Shown one piece after another: positions 1-9,233 of a DNA stretch of 38,108 nt (within the stretch, counting starts at the first letter, position 1; every line of letters starts with the position of its first letter). Made by a program: the position numbers and the translations under genes. Source of the stretch: Candidatus Obscuribacterales bacterium (GTDB lineage: Bacteria > Cyanobacteriota > Vampirovibrionia > Obscuribacterales > Obscuribacteraceae); contig JAGVKB010000143.1 of NCBI GenBank assembly GCA_020050835.1, positions 1 to 38,108 of the forward strand. The letters are read 5' to 3'. Below the pieces are notes generated by a model that did not search any database, had not been told where the DNA came from, and saw only the letters and a list, made by a program, of their open reading frames with translations.

Positions 1-1122
1 CGATACCACGGTAAAAAATGCCACCAGCGGCCGCTTGGCAAAAGCCCAGTCTGGCGCCATTCCATAGCGCGGCAGATACTGCGGCACCAGGCTCAATAGC
101 GCCGCCATTCCCGAAGCACCTGCGAACCAAAGAATAAAGACTGTCGACAGGTCATAGAGCGTTCCGAAACCCTCTCCGAGATAGAGATGAGTCAGATAAG
201 CAAGCGCCCGTACATTAGCCGCACCGCCCTCTTAAAAGAGCTCCGCCGGAATGAGCACGGTCGTGCTTATGCTGCCTGCCATCAGAAACAAGCTCATAAT
301 GATCGCCACTGTCATCAGCAAGAGCCGGGTATTACCTACTCGCTCAGTGAGATCTTCCTGGTGCTTCGTTTGGATGTGCGGCATCACCGCCACGCCGGTC
401 TCAAATCCTGACAATCCAAGGGCCAGCTGCGGAAAGACCAACATGGATGTTGCCACCATCGCCAGGGGAGAAGAATACTGCGCATTGAGCTTTGTAAGAC
501 AGTCCGCGACTAACTGTCCGTGCCCGAACAGCTGACCGACAATCACCCACAAAGACACAAAGTTAACTGCCAGGTAAAGCAGCACCAGCCAAAATGAAAA
601 CTTGATCGCTTCCCGAAAGCCGAACAAGAATACCAACCCGAGCAGACTTATGAGGCTCATAGTGAGAATCATCCGATCGTTTGCAAATCGCGGAAACAGC
701 GGATTCTCCACAATATGCGAGGTAGCATCGGCGCTGCACATCGTGATGGTAAATACAAAATCCGTGGCCGCGAAACCAAGCAGAATCAAAACGATTGACT
801 TGCCTTTCCAGCCGCCTAATAGTCGCTCGACTATGGCGAAACTACCCTGTCCATTGGGACTCTCCTTAGCAACCAGCCAGTAGGCAGGAAGAGCGCCGAA
901 CAGCGTGAGCAACACGAGATTGAGCGTAGCGAGCGGCGAGAGCAATCCGGCGGCAAGAAACGAGATGCCCGGCTGGAAGCCCATCGAGGAGAAGTAGTCG
1001 ACGCCGGTCAAACACATGACTTTCCACCAGGGATCTCGATACTCATGCATCGCCTGCTCATTCTTAGGAATACGCATCCCCTCGAAAAACCAGTGTTTGA
1101 ACTTTCTTTGAATTCCGGTCAT
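1..1122 (-). pseudogene. APC-superfamily permease (KimA-like) interrupted by an in-frame TAA; runs off the left edge
   Basis: The frame opens at 1122 (start MTGIQRKFKHWFFEG) and runs 296 codons to a TAA at 234-232. It then stays open in the same frame to base 1. The codons after the stop still read as the same protein: [13 protein letters not shown], then PRYGMAPDW. The intact paralogue at 12439-14334 has LFKDGGAANGRALAYL here, so the TAA replaces a Lys (AAA) codon, explicable by one base change, with no frameshift. The visible part covers the first half or more of the transmembrane core, including GVDYFSSMGFQPG and ESPNGQGSFAIVERLLGG, which resemble APC/KimA-type potassium importers. SD-like GAAGAGG lies just before the start. 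The gene is divergent from kdp, which suggests a potassium link, but the substrate is inferred. It could be a recent nonsense allele, a sequencing error, or a readthrough gene. The 3' end is outside the window. Confidence 0.8.
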
Positions 1123-1191
1123 AGCCTCTTCAATCGCATAGCAAAAATGTAGACAGCGCTTTACATTCTAGCCTGGTCGATCGAAGGAATC

Positions 1192-1332
1192 TTACTGTCT
1201 TGCTATCTTAACTTTCACGCCTCTGCCTTCGAGACAGTGGTCGACAAGGCCATCGAGCCAATCTTGAATGACTTTCAGCGCCGTCAGCGACAGTATTATT
1301 GTCGAGAGCAGAACAAGATATGTTTCGTTCAT
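1192..1332 (-). CDS. Possible 46-aa single-pass membrane protein upstream of the permease
   Basis: This short minus-strand ORF begins MNETYLVLLSTIILSLTALK and ends in a basic tail. Residues 5-20 form one likely membrane helix, followed by a charged amphipathic stretch. It ends 69 bases before the start of the interrupted permease on the same strand, so the two could be co-transcribed. A strong AAAGGAGG lies upstream, but 26 bases from the ATG, which is too far for normal initiation. No recognised family. It could be chance, or a small regulatory subunit of the transporter. Tentative. Confidence 0.35.
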   Translation of the reverse strand: MNETYLVLLSTIILSLTALKVIQDWLDGLVDHCLEGRGVKVKIARQ

Positions 1333-1616
1333 CCTTGTAACATCCGATGGTAGCCCTTTCCTCCTTTATTGAAACCCAGGCAGTGAAAAGAGCGCATCAA
1401 ATGCCTGCCCCTAGACGTCAAGGTTGTGCTAAGATTCTGCCGTGCTGACGAATTGTTGCTTAGCAACCAAATCCACCTTTTAGCGTTTTTTTTGCACACA
1501 ATGCAAAACTATTCACACCGATTTAACGCGATCGGCGGTTAGATGGAGCTGTCGTGTGAGTTGGCCTCAAAGGTCCTGGTTCTACGACCTAGTTTCACCA
1601 GTGAGGAATAAGTGCG
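1333..1616. other. Intergenic control region between the divergent permease and the kdp operon
   Basis: About 280 bases without a convincing gene. It contains a perfect GTTGC-TTA-GCAAC hairpin (1455-1467), the T-rich candidate KdpE box (1479-1497), and a TGCA-N5-TGCA inverted repeat (1493-1505). No ydaO-type cyclic-di-AMP riboswitch was recognised. A clear -35/-10 pair with normal spacing was not found, which is common for activator-dependent promoters. Confidence 0.6.
1479..1497 (+). promoter_or_regulatory. Candidate KdpE operator upstream of kdp
   Basis: The sequence is TTTAGCG, eight T, then GCAC. As recalled, the E. coli KdpE site contains TTTATA and TTTACA half-sites separated by C and four T. 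Here TTTAGC (1479-1484) and TTTGCA (1491-1496) are separated by six bases. The same TTTAGCG-T7-G block recurs upstream of the porin on the minus strand. It sits about 120 bases before the first small ORF of the kdp operon. Function is inferred from this match and from the presence of kdpDE. Confidence 0.55.
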
Positions 1617-1700
1617 ATGGCTGACTTGCTGTACATCGTTCTTACAGTCTTGTTTTTTATCATCAGCGCAACATATGTAGAGGCCTGCCATCGATTGTGA
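1617..1700 (+). CDS. 27-aa small membrane protein leading the kdp operon
   Basis: ATG at 1617, TGA at 1698-1700, with GAGGA 6-10 bases upstream of the ATG. The peptide starts MADLLYIVLTVLFF and ends YVEACHRL: one hydrophobic helix followed by a Cys/His/Arg-Leu tail. Very small ORFs of this shape just before kdpF are, to my recollection, common in kdp operons outside the enterobacteria and are often left unannotated. It lies 36 bases upstream of kdpF. A role as an assembly or stability subunit of the KdpFABC complex is inference. Its codon-sized spacing and SD make it likely to be translated. Confidence 0.6.
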   Translation: MADLLYIVLTVLFFIISATYVEACHRL

Positions 1701-1736
1701 GCCTCCCACTGTGGTGCGGCGCGGAGGCTTGAAGTC

Positions 1737-1826
1737 GTGTCTCTGGAATATGTCGTTGCCGGATTAGTAGCCTTCGGGCTGATTTTTTACCTCTTTTACG
1801 CACTCTTGCTGCCTGAAAGATTCTAG
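1737..1826 (+). CDS. kdpF: KdpF, small subunit of the potassium-transporting ATPase
   Basis: A 29-residue ORF with a GTG start (1737) and an excellent SD (GGAGG at about 1722-1726). The peptide is a single transmembrane helix, GLVAFGLIFYLFYALL, ending in the family-typical PERF (stop 1824-1826). KdpF is the single-pass peptide that stabilises the KdpFABC complex in the inner membrane. It lies 15 bases before kdpA, the expected position. The GTG start and small size make it easy to miss. Confidence 0.88.
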   Translation: MSLEYVVAGLVAFGLIFYLFYALLLPERF

Positions 1827-1841
1827 GAAGGTGGGTGACCG

Positions 1842-3632
1842 ATGACCCTTATGGGCTGCGAACAAATCGCACTCTTCTCAATCATCCTGCTCTTGCTTAC
1901 AAAGCCAATCGGTGCCTACATTGCGGCAGTCATGGAGCAGGAAAAGACGATTCTAGACCCGGTAATCGCTCCGCTCGAGCGAGTTACTTACAAGGCGCTG
2001 GGCGTGAAGTCCGGCGAAGAGATGCATTGGACGGAGTATTCCTTCGCTTTGCTGGCCTTTTCATTGGTTTCGGCTCTCTTCACTTATGCAGTGTTGAGGC
2101 TGCAAGGAGTCCTGCCGTTGAATCCGATGGGATTCTCCACCGGCCTCGCCCCGGCATATGCAACAAACATGACTGCAGATCTGGCGTTCAATACAGCCAT
2201 GTCATTCACGACGAATACCAACTGGCAGAACTACAGCGGCGAGGCTACCCTTTCGTACTTATCTCAAATGCTTGGTCTGGCTTTTCACAACTGGGTCTCA
2301 GCCTCAGTCGGCATGGCGGCATGCATGGCGCTGATTCGCGGCTTCGCCAGGCACTCCACTCAAACGGTGGGGAATTTCTGGCGCGATCTTGTACGCTGCA
2401 CTCTATACATACTGATGCCGATCTGTCTTGTCTACTCACTGCTTCTGGTTTGGCAAGGAGCGATTCAAAATTTCGCACCATATGTGATTGCCAGCACGGT
2501 CGAAGGTGCCAAGCAAACTCTGCCGCAGGGGCCGGTGGCCTCGCAAGAAGCAATTAAGATGCTCGGGATTAACGGCGGAGGCTTCTTCAACGCAAACAGC
2601 GCCCATCCCTATGAGAATCCCACCCCACTTAGCAATCTACTTCAGATGCTGTCCATTTTCATTCTTCCCGCCGGCTTAACCTACACTTTTGGCAAGCTCG
2701 TCAAAGATACCAGGCAGGGCTGGGCTCTTTTGGCAGCAATGTATGCATTCTTCCTGGCTGGTGCTCTTATCTGCTACCACTGCGAAGCGCTGGGCAATCC
2801 CAACATCTCCGGACAGAGCGTCGAAGTATCGACCAAAGCGCTCGGAGACCTGGGCGGCAATATGGAGGGCAAAGAGGTACGTTTCGGTCTGGCTAATTCT
2901 GCTCTGTTTGCAACGATTACAACCGATGCAAGCTGTGGAGCGGTTAACGCCATGCACGACTCGTTTACGCCATTGGGCGGACTGATTCCGCTGCTCAATA
3001 TCCAATTGGGTGAAATTGTATTTGGCGGCGTCGGCTCTGGGCTTTATGGCATGCTGGTTTTTGCCGTTCTGACTGTATTTATTGCCGGCTTGATGGTCGG
3101 AAGAACGCCCGAGTATGTCGGCAAGAAAATCGAGCAGAAGGATGTAAAAATGGCCATGCTCTTCATTCTGGCTGGCTCTCTCTCAATTCTCGTATTCACC
3201 GCTCTCGGCTCCGTTCTTGACCTTCCGGCCAAGGATTGGCTTAATCCACCCGGAGCCACCTACAACAACGTCAACAATGCCGGACCACATGGATTTTCCG
3301 AGATACTTTACGCTTATTCGTCGGCTACCGGCAACAATGGCTCAGCCTTTGCAGGACTGACCGGCAATACGCCCTTCTTCAATACCACGCTCGGGCTGGC
3401 TATGCTGATCGGACGCTTTCTGATGATGATACCGGTATTGGCTCTGGCCGGCAGCCTGGCAGAAAAGAAGTACGTTCCACCTACAAGCGGGACTTTTCCA
3501 ACTCATGGCTGGTTGTTTACCGCACTGCTTATAAGCGTAATTTTGATCGTCGGTGCACTTACATTTTTCCCTTCTCTCACCTTAGGTCCGATCGTGGAGC
3601 ACTGCTTGATGCACGCACAACGGTTGTTCTAG
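1842..3632 (+). CDS. kdpA: KdpA, potassium-binding and translocating subunit of KdpFABC
   Basis: 596 residues, slightly longer than the E. coli protein (557). This is the channel-like inner-membrane subunit that selects potassium. The selectivity-filter loops are visible in order: [43 protein letters not shown] and NNGSAFAGL. About ten hydrophobic segments span the length. The ATG at 1842 is preceded by AGGAAGGTGGG at good spacing and lies 15 bases after kdpF. kdpB follows after 17 bases. High-affinity, ATP-driven potassium uptake under potassium limitation is the known family role. Transcription is predicted to be activated by the kdpDE products encoded downstream. No defects seen. Confidence 0.97.
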   Translation: MTLMGCEQIALFSIILLLLTKPIGAYIAAVMEQEKTILDPVIAPLERVTYKALGVKSGEEMHWTEYSFALLAFSLVSALFTYAVLRLQGVLPLNPMGFSTGLAPAYATNMTADLAFNTAMSFTTNTNWQNYSGEATLSYLSQMLGLAFHNWVSASVGMAACMALIRGFARHSTQTVGNFWRDLVRCTLYILMPICLVYSLLLVWQGAIQNFAPYVIASTVEGAKQTLPQGPVASQEAIKMLGINGGGFFNANSAHPYENPTPLSNLLQMLSIFILPAGLTYTFGKLVKDTRQGWALLAAMYAFFLAGALICYHCEALGNPNISGQSVEVSTKALGDLGGNMEGKEVRFGLANSALFATITTDASCGAVNAMHDSFTPLGGLIPLLNIQLGEIVFGGVGSGLYGMLVFAVLTVFIAGLMVGRTPEYVGKKIEQKDVKMAMLFILAGSLSILVFTALGSVLDLPAKDWLNPPGATYNNVNNAGPHGFSEILYAYSSATGNNGSAFAGLTGNTPFFNTTLGLAMLIGRFLMMIPVLALAGSLAEKKYVPPTSGTFPTHGWLFTALLISVILIVGALTFFPSLTLGPIVEHCLMHAQRLF

Positions 3633-3649
3633 GTCAAGGAGTAACTCTC

Positions 3650-5770
3650 ATGGACGACAAGCTAAGCTTAGTCCCGGTACACCAGCGAAAAAAATCACCG
3701 CTCTTTCAAGTTGCCATACTAGGGCGCGCAGCCAAGGACAGCGTCATCAAGCTAAATCCAGCGGTAATGGCCAAGAACCCGGTGATGATGGTGGTGGCGG
3801 TGGCAAGCGTCATCACATCCATCTTGTTCGTAAAAGACCTCTTTGTTGGTCTGCCATTCAAGCTTCTCTTGTTTGAAGGACAGATAACGGTGTGGTTATG
3901 GTTTACCGTTTTGTTTGCCAATTTTGCCGAAGCGATTGCCGAAGGACGCGGTAAGGCCCAGGCTGACGCTTTGCGCCGCAACCGTAAAGAGACAATGGCC
4001 GAGCGTGAATCAGGCAAGGGCAAGTACGAAACAGTGCCAGCGACAGCGCTCAAGAAGGGTGACATCGTTCTGGTTAAGGCCGGAGAATACATCCCGAGTG
4101 ACGGAGACGTAATTGAAGGGGTAGCCACTGTCGACGAGAGTGCAATCACCGGGGAATCAGCACCGGTAATCAGGGAAAGTGGTGGCGATCGCAGCGCCGT
4201 CACTGGCGGCACCAAAGTCCTGTCCGACTGGCTGCGCATTCAGATTACGGTGCAGCCGGGCGAAACGTTCATGGATAGAATGATCGCCCTGGTGGAAGGA
4301 GCGCAGAGGCAAAAGACACCCAACGAGATTGCGCTCAATATACTGCTAGCCGGGCTCACCATCATCTTCCTGCTTGCTGTCGCTACCTTGCTGCCCTTCT
4401 CGGTTTATTCCGTCCGGGCGGCGGGCTCTGGTCAGCCATCCGATCTTTTTTCATTGCTTTCCCTTCTTGTCTGCCTGATCCCAACAACAATTGGAGCCTT
4501 GCTTTCAGCGATCGGTATCGCCGGAATGGACCGCGTTTTGCAACACAATATTCTGGCGATGAGTGGAAAGGCGATTGAAGCGGCCGGTGATGTGGACACG
4601 CTACTGCTCGACAAGACCGGCACAATTACCCTCGGCAACCGGCAAGCAGTAGAATTCGTAGCCGCCCCTGGTATTACAAAAGAGGAGCTGGCCAATGCCG
4701 CTCAGCTTTCCTCATTAGCCGATGAAACCCCTGAAGGGCGTTCAATCGTTGCTCTGGCCAAACAATATGGACTGCGGGAGCGAGCGCTTTCAACTGTCGA
4801 AGCAGAATTCATCGCCTTTAGCGCGCAAACCAGAATGAGTGGAGTGGACGTAAACGGCACGCGCATTCGCAAGGGAGCCACTGATTCCATCTACAAGTTT
4901 GTGCGCGAGCAAGGAATGTCCATTCCGCCCGAAATCGAACGCGAAGTGACACGCATCGCTCAAGCAGGCGGTACGCCTCTATTAACAGCGGACAATCAAC
5001 GCGGGCTGCTCGGAGTAATCTATTTGAAGGACGTCGTAAAAGGTGGCATGAAAGAGCGCTTTCAGCAACTGCGCGCAATGGGCATTCGCACCATCATGAT
5101 CACTGGAGACAACCCGCTGACGGCCGCAGCTATCGCCTCTGAAGCAGGCGTGGACGACTTTCTGGCAGAAGCGACTCCTGAGACTAAGATGCAGCTCATT
5201 CGCAAGGAGCAATCAGGCGGAAGATTGGTAGCGATGACCGGCGACGGCACCAACGACGCTCCCGCTCTGGCTGCCGCCGACGTCGGTTTGGCAATGAACA
5301 CTGGTACGCAGGCTGCGAAAGAAGCCGGCAACATGGTGGACCTGGACTCAAATCCGACCAAGTTGATAGAAGTCGTGCAGATCGGCAAGCAACTCCTGAT
5401 GACACGCGGAGCGCTAACAACCTTTTCGATCGCCAATGACGTAGCGAAATACTTCGCGATCATACCGGCGATGTTCGGCGCGCTCTATGCCGCGCAAGGC
5501 TCCACGCACGGGCCGCTGTGGGCACTGAACATAATGGGACTGCATTCTCCGCACTCGGCGATACTGGCCGCGGTGATTTTTAACGCTCTCATTATCATCG
5601 CTCTAATTCCACTGGCGCTGCGTGGTGTTTCCTATCGTCCGATGAGCGCCGAAGCGATGCTCAAGCAAAACCTGCTCATCTACGGCATCGGCGGGTTGGT
5701 AATTCCTTTCCCGGGCATCTGGCTGATCGATCAAGTAATTGTTGCATTGCATCTGGCACCGGTTGGTTAG
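3650..5770 (+). CDS. kdpB: KdpB, P-type ATPase subunit of the potassium pump
   Basis: 706 residues. It hydrolyses ATP to drive potassium through KdpA. P-type ATPase landmarks are intact: the actuator loop TGES (T167-S170; S170 corresponds to the inhibitory phosphorylation serine reported in E. coli KdpB), the phosphorylated Asp D321 in DKTGTIT, the MITGDN segment, and the hinge [20 protein letters not shown]. Family-specific C-terminal segments ([14 protein letters not shown]) are present. The ATG at 3650 has AAGGAG eight bases upstream, and kdpC starts 20 bases after the stop, so the operon is tight. Nothing is truncated or missing. Confidence 0.97.
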   Translation: MDDKLSLVPVHQRKKSPLFQVAILGRAAKDSVIKLNPAVMAKNPVMMVVAVASVITSILFVKDLFVGLPFKLLLFEGQITVWLWFTVLFANFAEAIAEGRGKAQADALRRNRKETMAERESGKGKYETVPATALKKGDIVLVKAGEYIPSDGDVIEGVATVDESAITGESAPVIRESGGDRSAVTGGTKVLSDWLRIQITVQPGETFMDRMIALVEGAQRQKTPNEIALNILLAGLTIIFLLAVATLLPFSVYSVRAAGSGQPSDLFSLLSLLVCLIPTTIGALLSAIGIAGMDRVLQHNILAMSGKAIEAAGDVDTLLLDKTGTITLGNRQAVEFVAAPGITKEELANAAQLSSLADETPEGRSIVALAKQYGLRERALSTVEAEFIAFSAQTRMSGVDVNGTRIRKGATDSIYKFVREQGMSIPPEIEREVTRIAQAGGTPLLTADNQRGLLGVIYLKDVVKGGMKERFQQLRAMGIRTIMITGDNPLTAAAIASEAGVDDFLAEATPETKMQLIRKEQSGGRLVAMTGDGTNDAPALAAADVGLAMNTGTQAAKEAGNMVDLDSNPTKLIEVVQIGKQLLMTRGALTTFSIANDVAKYFAIIPAMFGALYAAQGSTHGPLWALNIMGLHSPHSAILAAVIFNALIIIALIPLALRGVSYRPMSAEAMLKQNLLIYGIGGLVIPFPGIWLIDQVIVALHLAPVG

Positions 5771-5790
5771 GTAACGCAAGGAGAACAGAC

Positions 5791-6414
5791 ATGCTGAAAC
5801 AGTTGGTACCCGCACTGCGTGCGACGGTAGTTTTAGCACTACTGACAGGACTGCTGTTCCCGCTGGCAGTAACGGCGCTGGCTCAATTTATGTTTCCCTT
5901 CCAGGCAAACGGCTCACTCCTGCGTAACGAAGCCGGGCAGGTATGCGGCTCCAAGCTGATCGGTCAGCTGTTTAGCAAGCCTGAATACTTTCATCCCCGC
6001 CCTTCGGCTGCCGGCGCTGGCTATGCCGGAGAGGCATCTTCCGGAACCAACCTGGGACCGACGTCGAAAAAGCTAATTCTTGGGCTGCCAGACGACGCCA
6101 GCACTAAGGATGTTGACGAGTCGTACTCCGGAATCAAGCAGCTAGCCGAAACTTATCGCCAGGAAAACCAGCTGAAAGCAGATGAGAAGCCGCCGGTCGA
6201 TGCTGTGACACGCTCTGGCTCGGGACTAGATCCCGATATCTCCTACGCGAATGCTCTTCTTCAGAGCCGTCGCGTAGCACAAGCCAGGAATTTACCGGTA
6301 GAGGCAGTTATCAAACTCGTTGATGAGCAGCGGGAGAACCGCCAATTTGGCATTTTAGGCGAGCAGAGAGTGAATGTCCTTATGCTAAACCTCTCTCTTG
6401 ACAGCAAAAAATAG
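5791..6414 (+). CDS. kdpC: KdpC, accessory subunit of the potassium-transporting ATPase
   Basis: 207 residues: one N-terminal membrane helix (about residues 10-33), then a periplasmic domain. Family motifs seen are GSKLIGQLF, YFHPRPSAAG, SGSGLDPDIS and VNVLMLNLSL. KdpC supports ATP binding and assembly of the KdpFABC complex. The ATG at 5791 is preceded by AAGGAG with ideal spacing. The next gene, kdpD, starts 98 bases later, the longest gap inside the operon. Confidence 0.95.
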   Translation: MLKQLVPALRATVVLALLTGLLFPLAVTALAQFMFPFQANGSLLRNEAGQVCGSKLIGQLFSKPEYFHPRPSAAGAGYAGEASSGTNLGPTSKKLILGLPDDASTKDVDESYSGIKQLAETYRQENQLKADEKPPVDAVTRSGSGLDPDISYANALLQSRRVAQARNLPVEAVIKLVDEQRENRQFGILGEQRVNVLMLNLSLDSKK

Positions 6415-6462
6415 AGAAAGCCTGGAGCCAACAGATGCCAGAAACGAAGCACTGTCCGTGAG

Positions 6463-6516
6463 ATGATCGCAGTGTTCGACAGGCGGGAAGTCATGAGCCA
6501 ACACAGACTGCAATGA
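6463..6516 (+). CDS. Possible 17-codon minicistron overlapping the kdpD start
   Basis: In the kdpC-kdpD gap an ATG at 6463 (or the in-frame ATG at 6493) opens a reading frame ending ...MSQHRLQ with TGA at 6514-6516. This overlaps the kdpD ATG (6513) as ATGA. kdpD itself has no clear SD, so translation could be coupled through this minicistron. The SD for the minicistron is also weak. It could be chance. Confidence 0.25.
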   Translation: MIAVFDRREVMSQHRLQ

Positions 6517-9233
6517 GTGAACCTGGTCGCGATCCCGATGCTTTGCTGTCTCGCCTGAAGAGGGAGGAGCTGGAAAGTCGGCGCGGTAAGCTCAAGGTGT
6601 TTTTCGGAGCGGTTGCCGGAGTCGGCAAAACTTACTCCATGCTGGAAGCGGCCCAGAAGCTCAAAGAACAAAATATTGACGTCGTCGTCGGCTATGTAGA
6701 AACACATTCAAGACGAGAAACCGAAGCGCTGTTAGATGGGTTGCCCACCTTGCCGCCAAGACTGCTCGAGTATCGCGGAGCCAAACTGAAAGAGTTTGAT
6801 ATCGACGCTGCATTAGAGCGCAAACCAGAAGTGATTCTAGTTGACGAGTTAGCTCATACAAACGCGCCTGACTCCCGGCACCCCAAGCGCTGGCAGGATG
6901 TGCTCGAGTTGCTTGAAGCCGGAATCGATGTTTATACCACGCTCAATGTTCAGCACGTGGAGAGCCTGCACGACATCGTGGCGCAGATAACCAAAATATC
7001 GATTCGAGAGCGCGTACCGGATTCTTTGTTGGAGAAGGCTTCTGAAATTGAGCTGGTCGACTTGCCTCCGGAAGAGCTGCTGCAGCGTTTAAAAGATGGC
7101 AAGGTCTATGTGCCCGAACAAGCAAGATCAGCGCTGGCAAACTTCTTCCGGAAAGGCAATCTGATCGCCCTGCGTGAGCTCGCCCTGCGCTATACGGCCG
7201 ATCGCGTCGTGGCGGACATGGAGGAGTACAGGCAGGTCCACGCAATTAAGCATCCGTGGCCGGCGGCCGAAAGGCTTTTGGTTTGCGTCAGCCCCAGTCC
7301 ATTATCGGCTCGCCTGGTTCGCTCCGGTAAACGCATGGCGGAGGCTTTTAACGCAAAATGGACGGTCATCTACGTAGAGGGGCGGAGAGCGGTGCCTCTA
7401 CCACCGGACGAAAAGAACCGAGTGCTCGAGACGCTGCGTCTGGCCGAGCAGTTGGGAGCCGAAACGTTGCAGCTGCCGGCCAGCAACGTCGCCGATGAGA
7501 TAGTAAAGTGCGCCGGGCAATACAATGCCTCCAAGATAATCATTGGAAAGCCACTCCGCCCACGCTGGAAAGAGCTCTTGTTCGGCTCTGTCGTAGACGA
7601 AGTAATCCGCCTGAGCGGCGCCATCGACGTTTATGTCATTTCAGGCGAAGGTGACTCTATAAGATCACGCAGTCCAGAGCGACTGGTCAGATCCAGCAAG
7701 AGCTCGGCATATGCCATGGCAATCGCTGTCGTAGTGCTTTGTACAGGTCTGGCATCCTTGATGCGTTCATATTTTGAAGCGTCTAACATCATAATGTGCT
7801 ATCTGCTGGGAATTGTGCTGGTGGCAACCCGCTGCGGACGTGGACCGTCGATCATGGCATCAGTGCTTGCAGTAGCAGCATTTGACTTCTTTTACGTACC
7901 GCCCTATTTTACCTTTGCGGTTGCGGACACGCAGTACCTGGTTACGTTCACAGTGATGCTTATCGTTGCACTGGTAATTAGCAATTTGACCGTCACAATC
8001 AGGCAGCAAGCCGATGCAGCCAGAATAAGAGAAACTCGAACCGCCGCGCTTTATTCAATGAGCCGCGAACTCTCGAGCACACTCGACATGAACAGCCTGG
8101 TTAAGATCGGATTACGGCACATCAGTGATGTATTTGACAGCCAAGTCGCGTTGTTCGTCACTGCAGCCGATGGACAGCTTGAATCCGCAACCGTCGGCGA
8201 GGGTAAACAGGCACTGACAGACGCCGATCCCGGCATAAGCGGCTGGGTTCACTTAAACAAGCAATCAGCCGGGTTGGGCACGGACACTCTACCCGGAGCC
8301 GAAGTGCTGTATGTACCGCTATTGGGAGCAACCAAAGCGGTTGGAGTGCTGGCAGTTCGTCCGTCCGCAAAAGATCGCTTCTTGCCGCCGGAACAAGTAC
8401 ATCTGCTTGAAACATTTGCCAACCAGATTGCGATCGTTTGCGAGCGAGCACAGTTATCCGACGATAAGGAGCAGGCCCGTTTGCAAGTCAAGACAGAGCA
8501 GATGCGAAGCTCTTTGCTCAGCGCTGTGTCGCACGATCTGCGCACTCCGCTTGCAACCATAACCGGTGCCGCCAGCGGCATTGTAGAGGGCACGGAAGCG
8601 CTGGATCTCGGAAGCTGCAAGGAGATGGCCCGGGAGATTTACCAGGAGTCGATCCGCTTGGACAGGCTGGTAGCCAATTTACTGGATATAACGAAGCTGC
8701 AATCCGGTTCGCTCCAGGTGCTGCGCGAACTGCATCCGGTCGACGAGCTGGTCGGCGCTGCGCTCAACTGCCTCGACAAGCGGACGAGCAGCCGCCCGGT
8801 CAGGACACATGTTCCGGAAGACTTGCCGCTGGTCTCCGTCGACCCGATTCTGATTCAACAGGTGCTGGTCAATTTGATTGAAAACGCCCTCAAGTACACA
8901 CCGGCGGAAAGTGAAATCGAAGTAAGCGCCGAAGACTCTGATGGCACGGTTACTATCGGCGTAGCAGACCGAGGACCTGGTATAGCCGATGACAGGAAAG
9001 GCAAGATTTTCGAAATGTTCTACCGAGAGCACCCGCACTGCTCTGCTGGCGCTGGACTGGGGCTGGCAATTTGTAACGGAATCGTAGAAGCCCATGGTGG
9101 AAAGATTTGGGTGGAAGATCGGCCAGGTGGTGGGGCCCAATTCAAATTCACACTCCAAAGTGGTGGCAATCTTCCGGGCTTTCCCGGCGACGAAGACGCA
9201 GCCAGCGACGAGGTAGATCATGTCCGAGACTGA
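6513..9233 (+). CDS. kdpD: KdpD, potassium/turgor sensor histidine kinase
   Basis: 906 residues, full length for the family. Domain order: N-terminal KdpD domain with Walker A GAVAGVGKT (32-40) and Walker B VDELAHTN (D111); universal-stress-protein domain (about 252-380) with GKPLRPRWKELLFGSVVDE; four transmembrane helices (about 395-495); GAF-like domain (about 510-640); dimerisation domain with SAVSHDLRTP (phospho-acceptor H674); ATPase domain with NLIENALKYT and GAGLGLAI. It senses potassium or turgor at the inner membrane and phosphorylates KdpE. The USP domain has S260, S262, exactly 20 residues, then WTVIY. This resembles the SxS-X20-FTAxY signature linked to cyclic-di-AMP binding in Staphylococcus KdpD. 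The stop overlaps kdpE by 14 bases, so the two are translationally coupled. Confidence 0.96.
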   Translation: MSEPGRDPDALLSRLKREELESRRGKLKVFFGAVAGVGKTYSMLEAAQKLKEQNIDVVVGYVETHSRRETEALLDGLPTLPPRLLEYRGAKLKEFDIDAALERKPEVILVDELAHTNAPDSRHPKRWQDVLELLEAGIDVYTTLNVQHVESLHDIVAQITKISIRERVPDSLLEKASEIELVDLPPEELLQRLKDGKVYVPEQARSALANFFRKGNLIALRELALRYTADRVVADMEEYRQVHAIKHPWPAAERLLVCVSPSPLSARLVRSGKRMAEAFNAKWTVIYVEGRRAVPLPPDEKNRVLETLRLAEQLGAETLQLPASNVADEIVKCAGQYNASKIIIGKPLRPRWKELLFGSVVDEVIRLSGAIDVYVISGEGDSIRSRSPERLVRSSKSSAYAMAIAVVVLCTGLASLMRSYFEASNIIMCYLLGIVLVATRCGRGPSIMASVLAVAAFDFFYVPPYFTFAVADTQYLVTFTVMLIVALVISNLTVTIRQQADAARIRETRTAALYSMSRELSSTLDMNSLVKIGLRHISDVFDSQVALFVTAADGQLESATVGEGKQALTDADPGISGWVHLNKQSAGLGTDTLPGAEVLYVPLLGATKAVGVLAVRPSAKDRFLPPEQVHLLETFANQIAIVCERAQLSDDKEQARLQVKTEQMRSSLLSAVSHDLRTPLATITGAASGIVEGTEALDLGSCKEMAREIYQESIRLDRLVANLLDITKLQSGSLQVLRELHPVDELVGAALNCLDKRTSSRPVRTHVPEDLPLVSVDPILIQQVLVNLIENALKYTPAESEIEVSAEDSDGTVTIGVADRGPGIADDRKGKIFEMFYREHPHCSAGAGLGLAICNGIVEAHGGKIWVEDRPGGGAQFKFTLQSGGNLPGFPGDEDAASDEVDHVRD

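Noticed and set aside
1123-1616. Possible ydaO-type cyclic-di-AMP riboswitch upstream of the permease or kdp
   Set aside because: None of the conserved blocks of that riboswitch could be found on either strand here or in 12225-12438.
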